A stretch of 10,568 nt of DNA. Origin: Acidobacteriota bacterium. Its GTDB lineage: Bacteria; Acidobacteriota; Vicinamibacteria; Vicinamibacterales; 2-12-FULL-66-21. Under the pieces are notes generated by a model. The model had not been told where the DNA came from. It was given only the letters and a program-made list of their open reading frames with translations, and ran no database searches. A program made the translations under genes and the position numbers. Location of the stretch: the NCBI GenBank assembly GCA_020200195.1, contig JAIVJE010000039.1:1-10568 (forward strand). The letters run 5' to 3'. Of the stretch, positions 1-6,576 are shown piece by piece (the first letter of the stretch is position 1; each line of letters starts with the position of its first letter).

Positions 1-52
1 ATCCGGCGATTTCCAGGATCGCTGCCGCGACGAACACCAGGATATTGATCAT
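1..52 (-). CDS. Partial YnfA/UPF0060-like small membrane protein (5' end only)
   Basis: Reading leftward from an ATG at 52, 17 codons give MINILVFVAAAILEIAG before the window edge. This is hydrophobic and matches the first transmembrane helix of the YnfA/UPF0060 family as I remember it: a short start, a leucine/alanine-rich helix, then a conserved Glu-Ile-x-Gly (E. coli YnfA has CEIIGC here). Members are about 105-110 residue inner-membrane proteins with four helices, related to small multidrug resistance transporters, and their role is poorly defined. No clear Shine-Dalgarno sequence precedes the ATG. The gene is divergent from the secreted protein at 155, and the 102-base gap must hold promoters for both; I saw no convincing -35/-10 pair. 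Only 17 residues are visible, so the call rests on a short match. Confidence 0.5.
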   Translation of the reverse strand, partial: MINILVFVAAAILEIAG

Positions 53-154
53 CTGTCGCGTAACGCATCTTATCTCGACTACGCCGTAACCCTGAGTGTG
101 CGAAGCGTGATAATTGTGCGAGTGGACATCGAGTCTACAGCCAGGAGTCAGATC

Positions 155-427
155 ATGAAGCACATCCGATCCACCGTCGCGATTGCGGTCGCGCTCACGT
201 CGCTGACATCGGGTACGGGCGCTCCAGCGCAGGAGCGCCCCCCGTCAGACTCGCAAAAAGTCGAGATGCGCCTTTACCCGACGACTGCGGGGACATTTGG
301 GTTCTGGCCCGCAGAGATGAGGCATTTTGCCTGGACGAAGGGCGACACGGTCCTCCAGCTTCATGGCATCGGCCCATGGATGATCACGTACGTCAATTCG
401 TCAGATGACCCGCGCACGCCGAAGTAA
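155..427 (+). CDS. Small exported cupin-like protein, apparently internally shortened
   Basis: This encodes 90 residues from ATG 155. An AGGAG at 143-147, seven bases upstream, decides this start over a longer frame opening at 98. Residues 1-26 (MKHIRSTVAIAVALTSLTSG, then a GAPAQ-type cleavage region) form a signal peptide, so the product should be exported. The last 45 residues resemble the C-terminal half of secreted cupin-fold proteins common in Acidobacteriota and Proteobacteria: TAGTFGFWPAEMRHFAW, then LQLHGIGPW, ITYVN and a terminal DDPR. Those relatives are about 140-155 residues and carry, between signal peptide and C-terminal half, the beta strands with the His/Glu metal cluster (PPHWHP-type). 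Here only about 20 residues (ERPPSDSQKVEMRLYPT) fill that space, so most of the barrel and the metal site are missing. The frame is open, so it may be a remnant of a deleted gene or a new small secreted protein. Confidence 0.7.
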   Translation: MKHIRSTVAIAVALTSLTSGTGAPAQERPPSDSQKVEMRLYPTTAGTFGFWPAEMRHFAWTKGDTVLQLHGIGPWMITYVNSSDDPRTPK

Positions 428-446
428 TCCGGTGGCGCAAGTACTC

Positions 447-465
447 GGGGCCGAGCGCGGGCCCC
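447..465. terminator. Possible bidirectional terminator hairpin between convergent genes
   Basis: GGGGCC (447-452) and GGCCCC (460-465) form a perfect 6-bp all-GC stem with a 7-base loop. It lies in the 60-base gap between the ends of the small exported protein and the TonB-dependent receptor. Neither strand has a convincing U-tract after the stem; the plus strand has only a pyrimidine-rich CTCTCTCTTT 16 bases on. Position supports a terminator, sequence only partly. Confidence 0.3.
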
Positions 466-487
466 AAGCCTCCTACGATCTCTCTCT

Positions 488-3118
488 TTAGAACGTCATC
501 CGGGTTGTGATGCCGAACGTGCGCGGTTGATTGGTCAGATAGCCGATGCGCGCGCGGGTCCCGCGCTCCTGGTCGAACGAGAGAAAAGCGCGTTCGTCAG
601 TCACGTTGTGGACGTAACCCGAGACGTCCCACTTCCCGCGGCGGACGCCGGCGCGCAGTTTGAGCAGGTCGTACGCGGGCAGCTCGGGGTCGTACGTGAA
701 AGTACTCGCCGTCAGAGGTGAGCCGATTGTGCCGGCCCCGAACGACAGCAGGTTAAGCGTGCCGAGTTCCTGGTCGCCGACCTGCGTGAATCGCGAGCCG
801 ATGTGCTGATAGGTGCCGGTGAGGTACGCCAGCGAGCCAGGCCTGACCTCCCACTGGTAAGTGGCTGCGGCGGCAAGCTGGAACCTGGGCACCGTCGGCA
901 GCCGCTGTCCCTCTTCGATGCCGGACACCACGGTGATGGCGCCATCGGGGGCGGTCGAGGTCAGGGTGGATCGCAGCTCGGAATCGTTGAAGCTCCCCGA
1001 GATGGCGAAATCGAAGTTGCTGTTGGGCGCGGCCTCGAACTCCACCTCGATACCCTGACTCCGGGCTTTCGGCACGTTGAAGACCACGCGTGAGGAGCAC
1101 GAGCCAGCGGTGACGGTCGCCTGAAGATCGGGGATGTCCATGTAGAACGCGGAGACGTTGAACGCGCCGTTGCCGTTCAGCACTCTAGATTTGAAGCCGA
1201 CCTCGTAATTCCAGAGCGTTTCGTTCTCCCAGGTCTCGCGGCCGCCGAACGTGATGAGGTCCTGAGCCGTGCACAACGGCACGTTCAGCGGGTCGTTGAT
1301 GCCTCCGAGCCGAAAACCGCGCGAGACCTGCGCGTTCAGGTTGGCCGTTCCCTTCAGCTTATAGGTTGCGATCAGGCGCGGCGCCACGCCGTTCGCGTCG
1401 GTGGAACCAGGCTGCGACACCAGCGACGCGCCGTTGTTGTCGTTGCCGAAGATGCCGTCGAAGATCTGCTCCTTGTCTTCGTCGAACCGGTAGTAGCGCA
1501 GGCCCCCCGTCAGGCTGAACTCGTCGGTCACAGACAGGGTTCCTTCGCTGAAGAGCGCAGACTGATGGACGTCGTAGGCCAGATCGGAGAAGAACAGGCT
1601 GTCCTTGGGGGCGCGGAGCCCGCGAGTGGGGATGCCGGAGAGGTCCTCGAACCCCGTCACCACCAGGTCCTGACCGTAGTCGCGTTTCGCGCCGCTGTAG
1701 AAGCCGCCGGCCACCCAGCGGAAACGGTCAGTGCCGCCGGAGAAGCGCAACTCCTGCGTCCATACGTGCGCCGTTGTGCTGTCGTTCAGCGGCGCGTCCA
1801 GCGTATAGACTCGCTCCGGCAGGCCGATGCTGCCGCCCGTGATGCTGGCCGTCAGCGCGGTCGCGTCCCGGATCACCAGGACATCACGGTTGATGTAGGA
1901 CGTGTTGGACGTGAGGGCGACGTCGCCGAAGTTGTAGTTGATGTTCAGGTCGCCGAGCACGAAATCATCTGTGAACTTCTCCTCGAGCTGTGTGAACTGC
2001 TTCCGGTCGTCGAGCGTCACCGCCGGTCGCCTGGTGGTGAAGGGATTGGCGAGAATGTTGAAAGAGTCGATGCGGTTCCAGCCGTCCAACTCGACCTTCT
2101 GGTAGACGATCCGCGGCGTGATCGACAGGCGCTCGTTCGGGGCGATCTTGACGGCCGCTCGCACACCTGTCCGAAAGCCGTCGTTGACGTCCTCCTTCAC
2201 GCTGAGGTCGGGCTGGACTGCGTCCATGTACCCGGCGAGCCGGTTGTAGTAGGAAGCGACTCGCAGAGCAGCCTTGTCGCCCAGCGGGACGTTGAAGGCC
2301 AGCTTGGCGTTGCCCCCGAAGCTCCCGCCTTCGATGGCGCTGGCCCCAAGCTCGACGACCCCGTTCGTGGCGCCCAGCTCGGGCTGGTTGGTGATGTAGC
2401 GGACGGTCCCTGCCAGTGAGCCGGAGCCGAACAGCGTCCCTTGCGGGCCGCGCAGCACCTCCACGCGATTCACGTCGAACAGGTCGATGTCCGGCGTGAA
2501 GAGCGAGAGGGAGATGACCGACTCGTCGAGGTACACGCCGACCTGCTCCTTCACGCCCGGCTGGTCGCGCACGATCTGGCCGGCGGAGACGCCGCGCATC
2601 GCCACTTGGCTCTGGCCGGGTCCGAGGTTCTGCACGGTGAACCCGCCGACGTTCGCCGCCACGCCCTCGATGTCCTCGACGCCGCGAGCGCGCAGCATCT
2701 CCTCGGTGGGCGCCACGACCGAGAACGGCACGTCGATTATCGTGGACTCGCGCTTCAAGGCCGTAACAATGACTTCCTCGCTCAGCAGCGGCACCATCGA
2801 AACATTGATTTGCTTGACGCCGCCATCTGCGACTTCGACCGTTTGTGTGACCCTCCGGAAGCCGAGTATCGCCATGGTGACGGTATAGGCCCCCGGCGCC
2901 ACGGACAGCGAGTAGCTGCCGTCATCGCCGGTGGTCGTGGTCTCGAAAGCGGTGGTGGCCGGATTCGTGGCGGTGACGGTGACCCCTGGGAGCGCGGCGC
3001 CAGTCGTGTCCCGCACGACGCCGGTAATCTTTCCCTGGCCTTGGGCCGCTGCCGGTGCGCCCCAGACAAGTGCGACCAGCACGACCACGACGACGAGCCG
3101 GTTCCGCCGGATAACCAT
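488..3118 (-). CDS. TonB-dependent outer-membrane receptor with N-terminal carboxypeptidase-regulatory domain
   Basis: An 876-residue outer-membrane active transporter. Residues 1-25 are a signal peptide (RRNR, a valine/leucine core, APAAAQ). Residues 30-97 form a carboxypeptidase-regulatory/Ig-like domain (GVVRDTTGAALPGVTVTAT, then GDDGSYSLSVAPGAYTV). A TonB-box-like EEVIVTALKR lies at 114-123. The plug domain spans about 125-245, with QVAMRGVSAG at 171-180 and the conserved VEVLRGPQGTLFGSGSLAGT at 219-238. The rest is beta-barrel, ending in the aromatic TRMTF expected for BAM-assembled barrels. Two cysteines (LCTAQ and GSCSS) lie in the distal barrel and could form an extracellular disulfide. 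AGGAGG at 3125-3130, six bases from the ATG, fixes the start. This plug and barrel style belongs to the broad siderophore/oligosaccharide receptor class; the substrate cannot be read from sequence. No SusD, TonB or ExbBD gene is nearby. Confidence 0.95.
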   Translation of the reverse strand: MVIRRNRLVVVVVLVALVWGAPAAAQGQGKITGVVRDTTGAALPGVTVTATNPATTAFETTTTGDDGSYSLSVAPGAYTVTMAILGFRRVTQTVEVADGGVKQINVSMVPLLSEEVIVTALKRESTIIDVPFSVVAPTEEMLRARGVEDIEGVAANVGGFTVQNLGPGQSQVAMRGVSAGQIVRDQPGVKEQVGVYLDESVISLSLFTPDIDLFDVNRVEVLRGPQGTLFGSGSLAGTVRYITNQPELGATNGVVELGASAIEGGSFGGNAKLAFNVPLGDKAALRVASYYNRLAGYMDAVQPDLSVKEDVNDGFRTGVRAAVKIAPNERLSITPRIVYQKVELDGWNRIDSFNILANPFTTRRPAVTLDDRKQFTQLEEKFTDDFVLGDLNINYNFGDVALTSNTSYINRDVLVIRDATALTASITGGSIGLPERVYTLDAPLNDSTTAHVWTQELRFSGGTDRFRWVAGGFYSGAKRDYGQDLVVTGFEDLSGIPTRGLRAPKDSLFFSDLAYDVHQSALFSEGTLSVTDEFSLTGGLRYYRFDEDKEQIFDGIFGNDNNGASLVSQPGSTDANGVAPRLIATYKLKGTANLNAQVSRGFRLGGINDPLNVPLCTAQDLITFGGRETWENETLWNYEVGFKSRVLNGNGAFNVSAFYMDIPDLQATVTAGSCSSRVVFNVPKARSQGIEVEFEAAPNSNFDFAISGSFNDSELRSTLTSTAPDGAITVVSGIEEGQRLPTVPRFQLAAAATYQWEVRPGSLAYLTGTYQHIGSRFTQVGDQELGTLNLLSFGAGTIGSPLTASTFTYDPELPAYDLLKLRAGVRRGKWDVSGYVHNVTDERAFLSFDQERGTRARIGYLTNQPRTFGITTRMTF

Positions 3119-3140
3119 GTCGAGCCTCCTGGGTTCTTAG

Positions 3141-3168
3141 TTCATACGGCTCCGCTCTGGGTTGTCAA
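3141..3168 (-). promoter_or_regulatory. Sigma70-type promoter for the TonB-dependent receptor
   Basis: On the minus strand a perfect -35 TTGACA (3168-3163) is followed by a 16-base spacer and TATGAA (3146-3141) as -10. Transcription would start near 3134, just ahead of the AGGAGG at 3130-3125, leaving a very short leader. It lies in the 76-base gap downstream of the kinase gene, so the receptor can be transcribed independently. Confidence 0.5.
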
Positions 3169-3194
3169 GCACTGCTTCCGCGTAGAGATTCTGG

Positions 3195-5444
3195 TCAGGT
3201 TCCGACGGAACCAAGCAGGCGATCGCCGCCGGCGCGCACAAATGCGTCGACGGCGCTGCGGTACCGATCCTCAGCTTCCGCCAGTAAGGCACGGAACTCC
3301 AGACGGTGCCGCAGGCCGTCGATCCACGAATCGCGCGTAAGCCAGGGGAAGCAGAAGAAGCCGCCTGAGACGCTGCGCTTCAGACATTCGAGGGCCATCT
3401 CCTGGTCGCCCAGGTACGCCAGCGACCGTGCCGCGTAGTACCGCCCGCAGGGATCGCGCATCGAGCCTCCGGCAAGCACCCGAACGGAATCGAGTGCCTC
3501 CGTCCACTTGCCTTCGAAGAGGCAGAGCGTGGCGTGCACGTAGAGGCGATAGAGCTTGGGTAGCGTTTGCTTGTCCACCTCCCGCAGCAGCGTTACGGCT
3601 TCTGCCGTCCGGCCGAGCGCGGCCAGCGCGTACGCATTCAGCACCGGCGGGTCTTCCACGTTCGTCGCGATCACTCGGTCGTAATCTCCCACTGCGAGAT
3701 AGGCATGCGCCACGCTCGTTCGGATCTGCGGATCGAGTCGCCGCGCATGCTCGAACGCTGCGATGGACGGCTCGAGCAGGCCACAGTAGCGACATGCCTG
3801 AACCAGGCCCGCGAACAGCTCGGGGTCACCCGTGTGGTCGTGGACGCGACGAACGAGGCGCAGCATTGCTGCTTCGGCCTGCCCGAGCTCCACTTCGAGG
3901 TTGGTGTACAGGTTGTGGGCGACAGGCAGGTCCGGATTGAGCTTGAGGGCTCGGGTGAACGCCGCCCGCGCCTGCTCATAGTGATCATCCGTTGATTCGC
4001 CGGAATACATCCCGAGGACGCGATTGACCCGTCCAAGACGGGCCCACGCCGGCGCGTAGTTCGGATCCTCCGCAAGGCACGCGAGATACAAGTCGCGCGC
4101 GATCCTCCAGTTGTCAGGTTTCGTGCTGAGCTCATTGGCCCGCAGATAGTATTCGTACGCCTTTGCCGTGCCCGGCACGTCACGACGAAGCCGCTGCTCA
4201 TCGCCGGCCCTCAAAGGGAGCGACAACGCCTCGACTACCCGTCGGCTCAGCTCGTCCTGAAGCACGAAGATATCTCCAAGTTGAGCCTGCGAGGAATGCG
4301 AGCATACAACGGCGCCCGCGGGCGCTTCGACCAGCTGCGCGTTCACGCGGAGCTCGGCGCCCGCGCGCAGCAGCGTGCCTGTGAGGACCAGATCGACGTC
4401 GGCCTTGGCAGCCACCGTCTCGAGGTCCGCACTATCGGCTGCAAACCGCGAAGCGGTGACGCTCGAACGCACGACCAGCGAGTCGAGATTCGAGAGCGAG
4501 CTGGTGATCGCGTCGGCGAGGCTGTACGCGAGGAAATCCGTTTCCGTATCCGGGCGCAGAACTCGGAACGGCAGTACGATGAGCCGACGCAGCCGATGAG
4601 CCTGGGCAAGCTGACCGCTGTCAGCGAGCAGCAGTACTGCGCGGAGGTCGTCCGCCATCCCTGACGCCGAGTCATAGCGCTGCGAAGGCTTTTTCTGGAG
4701 CGCGCGGTGAATCACTCGATCGACGGCAGCGATCGAGACGGCGCCGCCGAGCGCTGGTGGCTGGTCCGTGAGGATCGCGTGAAAGACCTGGGCCATCGTC
4801 CGCGAGCCGGCGCCGAACGGCGGCTGCCCGGTCAGCATCTCGTACAACACCGCACCAGCGGCGAACAGATCGCTGCGGTGATCGGCGGGTTCACCGAGGA
4901 GCTGTTCCGGGGACAAATAGTGCGGCGTCCCGGCGATCGCGCCTGGCATCGTGACCGTCAGCGTCGGATGCTCGCCCATGGCCGTGTCCACGGGTCGTGC
5001 CAGGCCGAAATCGAGCAACTTCACGCCGAACGGTGTCAGGAAGATGTTCGAAGGCTTGAGGTCGCGATGAACAATGCCCCGACTGTGCAGGGCGTCGAGA
5101 GCCGCGAGTACGGGCAGTTCGACCTGAATCGCCTCGGAAACCGGCAGCGATCCGCGCGCGATGCGCGCCGAGAGAGGCTCTCCCTCCAGCAGCTCCATCG
5201 CGATGTAGAACTCTCCCTCGTGCTCGCCGAGGTCGTAGAGCTGGCAGATGTTCGGATGACTGACGCTCGCGGCAGCTCGTGCTTCGCGCAGCAGATTGTC
5301 GCGCGCAGACGCGTCGGCCTGGCTGCGCCACGTTTTGGTCGCGACGGGACGGTCGAGCTGTTCGTCGTGCGCGGCGTACACGACGCCCATCCCGCCTTCA
5401 CCAATCTGGCGGGTTACGCGAAAGCGTCCGTAGCGTTCGATCAT
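3195..5444 (-). CDS. Ser/Thr protein kinase (Hanks type) with TolB/FlgO-like domain and TPR tail
   Basis: A 749-residue protein kinase of the bacterial PknB-like class. The kinase domain spans about 5-272: glycine loop GEGGMGVV (15-22), ATP-anchoring Lys37, alpha-C Glu54, catalytic loop HRDLKPSN (126-133), DFG (145-147), and activation segment with threonines at 161, 163, 165 and 173 running to GTPHYLSPEQ (172-181). All catalytic residues are present. Residues 287-410 (LIVLPF, then GTLLRAGAELRVNAQL) resemble the TolB/FlgO-like region seen after kinase or cyclase domains in Acidobacteriota. From about 425 to 725 the sequence is helical with TPR-like units (for example YAPAWARLGRV, AFTRALKLNPDLPVAHN), a protein-protein interaction scaffold. 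No transmembrane segment follows the kinase domain, which is unusual, so it is probably cytoplasmic. The start is the ordinary MIxRYGRFRV opening; no good Shine-Dalgarno is visible. Its target is unknown; the downstream receptor is a candidate only by adjacency. Confidence 0.95.
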   Translation of the reverse strand: MIERYGRFRVTRQIGEGGMGVVYAAHDEQLDRPVATKTWRSQADASARDNLLREARAAASVSHPNICQLYDLGEHEGEFYIAMELLEGEPLSARIARGSLPVSEAIQVELPVLAALDALHSRGIVHRDLKPSNIFLTPFGVKLLDFGLARPVDTAMGEHPTLTVTMPGAIAGTPHYLSPEQLLGEPADHRSDLFAAGAVLYEMLTGQPPFGAGSRTMAQVFHAILTDQPPALGGAVSIAAVDRVIHRALQKKPSQRYDSASGMADDLRAVLLLADSGQLAQAHRLRRLIVLPFRVLRPDTETDFLAYSLADAITSSLSNLDSLVVRSSVTASRFAADSADLETVAAKADVDLVLTGTLLRAGAELRVNAQLVEAPAGAVVCSHSSQAQLGDIFVLQDELSRRVVEALSLPLRAGDEQRLRRDVPGTAKAYEYYLRANELSTKPDNWRIARDLYLACLAEDPNYAPAWARLGRVNRVLGMYSGESTDDHYEQARAAFTRALKLNPDLPVAHNLYTNLEVELGQAEAAMLRLVRRVHDHTGDPELFAGLVQACRYCGLLEPSIAAFEHARRLDPQIRTSVAHAYLAVGDYDRVIATNVEDPPVLNAYALAALGRTAEAVTLLREVDKQTLPKLYRLYVHATLCLFEGKWTEALDSVRVLAGGSMRDPCGRYYAARSLAYLGDQEMALECLKRSVSGGFFCFPWLTRDSWIDGLRHRLEFRALLAEAEDRYRSAVDAFVRAGGDRLLGSVGT

Positions 5445-5459
5445 TCGTGTGGGGGCGAG

Positions 5460-5480
5460 GACCTACTGAGGTCAATTATA
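5460..5480 (-). promoter_or_regulatory. Kinase promoter element: TATAAT with a GACCT/AGGTC inverted repeat at the start point
   Basis: On the minus strand a perfect TATAAT (5480-5475) lies 30 bases before the kinase ATG. Immediately downstream, GACCT-N4-AGGTC (5473-5460) forms an inverted repeat just where transcription should begin. No recognisable -35 lies 16-18 bases upstream, so the promoter may need an activator. The inverted repeat could be an operator; this is inference from position. Confidence 0.35.
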
Positions 5481-5551
5481 CCGGCCGCCTCGCCACGACG
5501 TCGGGTGGCCCGCTCCGAACAAACAGCGCGCTCAGGGCCGCGGAAACTGAA

Positions 5552-5569
5552 AGACGGCCGCGGCCGTCT
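5552..5569. repeat. 18-bp perfect palindrome in the kinase/arginase-like divergent gap
   Basis: AGACGGCCGCGGCCGTCT equals its own reverse complement over all 18 bases. In plus-strand RNA it would fold as a 7-bp stem with a CGCG loop, ending 20 bases before the Shine-Dalgarno of the small ORF at 5600. It could be a dimeric repressor site or an RNA hairpin in the leader. There is no T-run after it, so a classic terminator is unlikely. Confidence 0.55.
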
Positions 5570-5599
5570 AACGGCTCGGTACCTTAAAAGGAGAAGTGG

Positions 5600-5677
5600 A
5601 TGCGACGCTCCCACCCCAGGAGGACCACACCTTCATCGCCATCAGTGGCTGCGACGCTAACCGCCGACGGCAAATAA
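5600..5677 (+). CDS. Putative 25-residue arginine-rich leader peptide
   Basis: An ATG at 5600 is preceded by AAAGGAG (GGAG at 5590-5593, six bases away), the best ribosome binding site in this gap. The frame runs 25 codons to TAA at 5675-5677. It begins MRRSHPRRTT, so four of the first eight residues are Arg, read from CGA, CGC and a tandem AGG-AGG; it ends LTADGK. It stops six bases before the ATG of the arginase-like gene, which is in the same frame and has no evident Shine-Dalgarno of its own. This layout fits a leader peptide controlling the downstream gene by ribosome stalling or reinitiation. An overlapping GTG frame at 5596 sits too close to the GGAG to be preferred. Being short, the ORF could be chance. 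Confidence 0.35.
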   Translation: MRRSHPRRTTPSSPSVAATLTADGK

Positions 5678-5683
5678 AAAGCG

Positions 5684-6532
5684 ATGCACATCCACGTTCT
5701 TTCTGTTCCGTACGACTCCGGGCACGCGCGAACTCGCATGGGCCGCGGCCCTGACGCCCTGCTCGACGGTGGCCTGCCAGAGCAGTTGCGCGCGGCCGGT
5801 CACTCGGTGGAGATCGCCGCCGTCGAGACACATGGCAGCTTCTTGACGGAGATCGCGGCTGCATTCGACCTGAATCGACAACTGTCGACGCAAGTTCAGA
5901 CAGTGACCTCCAACGGCGCATTTCCATTAGTGCTCACCGGCAACTGCGTCAGCTGCCTCGGCATCGTCGCGGGACTTCGTATTCATGACCTGGGCGTGCT
6001 TTGGTTCGACGCGCATGGCGATTTTCAGACGCCGGAAACCAGCACGAGCGGTTTCCTCGATGGAATGGCGTTAGCGACGGCAACGGGGCAGTGCTGGAGT
6101 ACGCTCGCTCGAACCATTCCGGACTTCCGTGCGGTTCCGGCCAACCGCGTTGGGCTGTTTGGAGCTCACGCGTTCGATCCGGGGGAGCGCGAGCGATTCG
6201 AAAGCGCGGGCGGAACGGTGTTCGACGCGCCAACACTCCGTTCAGGGAGCGGCGATGAGCGACTCTCGCGATTACGTCAGCGCGCCAGCCAACTGTATGT
6301 CCACCTGGATCTCGATGTGCTCGATCCGGCAGAGGGACAGGCGAACGTCTACGCGGTGCCGGGGGGACTCCGCCGCGCCGAGATACTCGAGCAGTTCGCT
6401 CGAGTGCGGCAGTTGTTTACGGTGGCCGGGGCCTGCGTGAGCGCCTACGATCCCGCGTATGATTCCGATTCACGTGTCCTGAACGCCGCGATCGAGTTTG
6501 TTCGAGAATTACTGGAGCCGGCTGGGATTTGA
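5684..6532 (+). CDS. Arginase-superfamily protein, divergent (substrate unknown)
   Basis: A 282-residue ureohydrolase-fold protein, cytoplasmic (no signal peptide). ATG 5684 is the first start after an in-frame TAA at 5675. Superfamily landmarks in order: VPYDSGHARTRMGRGP (8-23), the first metal motif region LTGNCVSCLG (84-93), DAHGDFQTPETSTSGFLDG (109-127), and HLDLDVLDP (207-215). Compared by eye with human arginase I, five of six Mn ligands are kept (Asp109, His111, Asp113, Asp209, Asp211). The ligand His of GGDHS is Cys88, the catalytic His141 position is Asp126, and the Glu277 position is about Ala254. True arginase activity on free arginine is therefore doubtful. Similar GNC-type family members occur in Acidobacteriota and Actinobacteria, uncharacterised as far as I know. 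It could be an agmatinase-like or guanidino-compound hydrolase, or a non-hydrolytic relative. The ArsR gene starts 43 bases downstream. Confidence 0.88.
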   Translation: MHIHVLSVPYDSGHARTRMGRGPDALLDGGLPEQLRAAGHSVEIAAVETHGSFLTEIAAAFDLNRQLSTQVQTVTSNGAFPLVLTGNCVSCLGIVAGLRIHDLGVLWFDAHGDFQTPETSTSGFLDGMALATATGQCWSTLARTIPDFRAVPANRVGLFGAHAFDPGERERFESAGGTVFDAPTLRSGSGDERLSRLRQRASQLYVHLDLDVLDPAEGQANVYAVPGGLRRAEILEQFARVRQLFTVAGACVSAYDPAYDSDSRVLNAAIEFVRELLEPAGI

Positions 6533-6554
6533 GCCACTGACCGCCTCGGTATGC

Positions 6555-6576
6555 TATATTTGTCAATGCAGATATA
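6555..6576 (+). promoter_or_regulatory. ArsR-type operator and promoter region
   Basis: TATATTTG and CAGATATA flank a 6-base centre (TCAATG), an inverted repeat with 8-base arms and one mismatch. It is AT-rich in a GC-rich surround and ends on the first base of the ATG at 6576. ArsR/SmtB repressors bind AT-rich inverted repeats overlapping their own promoters, so autoregulation is likely. Possible -10 boxes are TATGCT (6550-6555) and TATATT (6555-6560); only a weak TTGAGC (6529-6534) is seen as -35. Confidence 0.5.

Noticed and set aside
109..114. GATAAT as a -10 box for the small exported protein
   Set aside because: No acceptable -35 lies 16-18 bases upstream, so it is not distinguishable from chance.
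1565..2419. Long open frame on the plus strand opposite the TonB-dependent receptor (and another at 2441-3340)
   Set aside because: They lie wholly or mostly antisense to a well-supported receptor gene, read as low-complexity Val/Arg/Asp/His sequence with no domain, and have no ribosome binding site. They are codon-bias shadows of GC-rich coding DNA.
3198..3212. GGTTCC-GAC-GGAACC hairpin at the end of the kinase gene
   Set aside because: A perfect 6-bp stem with a 3-base loop, but it lies within the last coding triplets before the stop and has no U-tract. It may be a weak 3' end signal but cannot be supported as a terminator.
4707..5660. 317-codon open frame on the plus strand opposite the kinase gene
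   Set aside because: It is antisense to the conserved kinase catalytic domain, has Arg/Gly/Ala-rich composition and no recognisable domain. It runs out through the divergent promoter gap.
5596..5764. GTG-initiated frame overlapping the leader ORF and the arginase-like start
   Set aside because: The GTG is only two bases from the GGAG, the frame runs out of phase through the well-supported arginase-like gene, and it shows no family resemblance.
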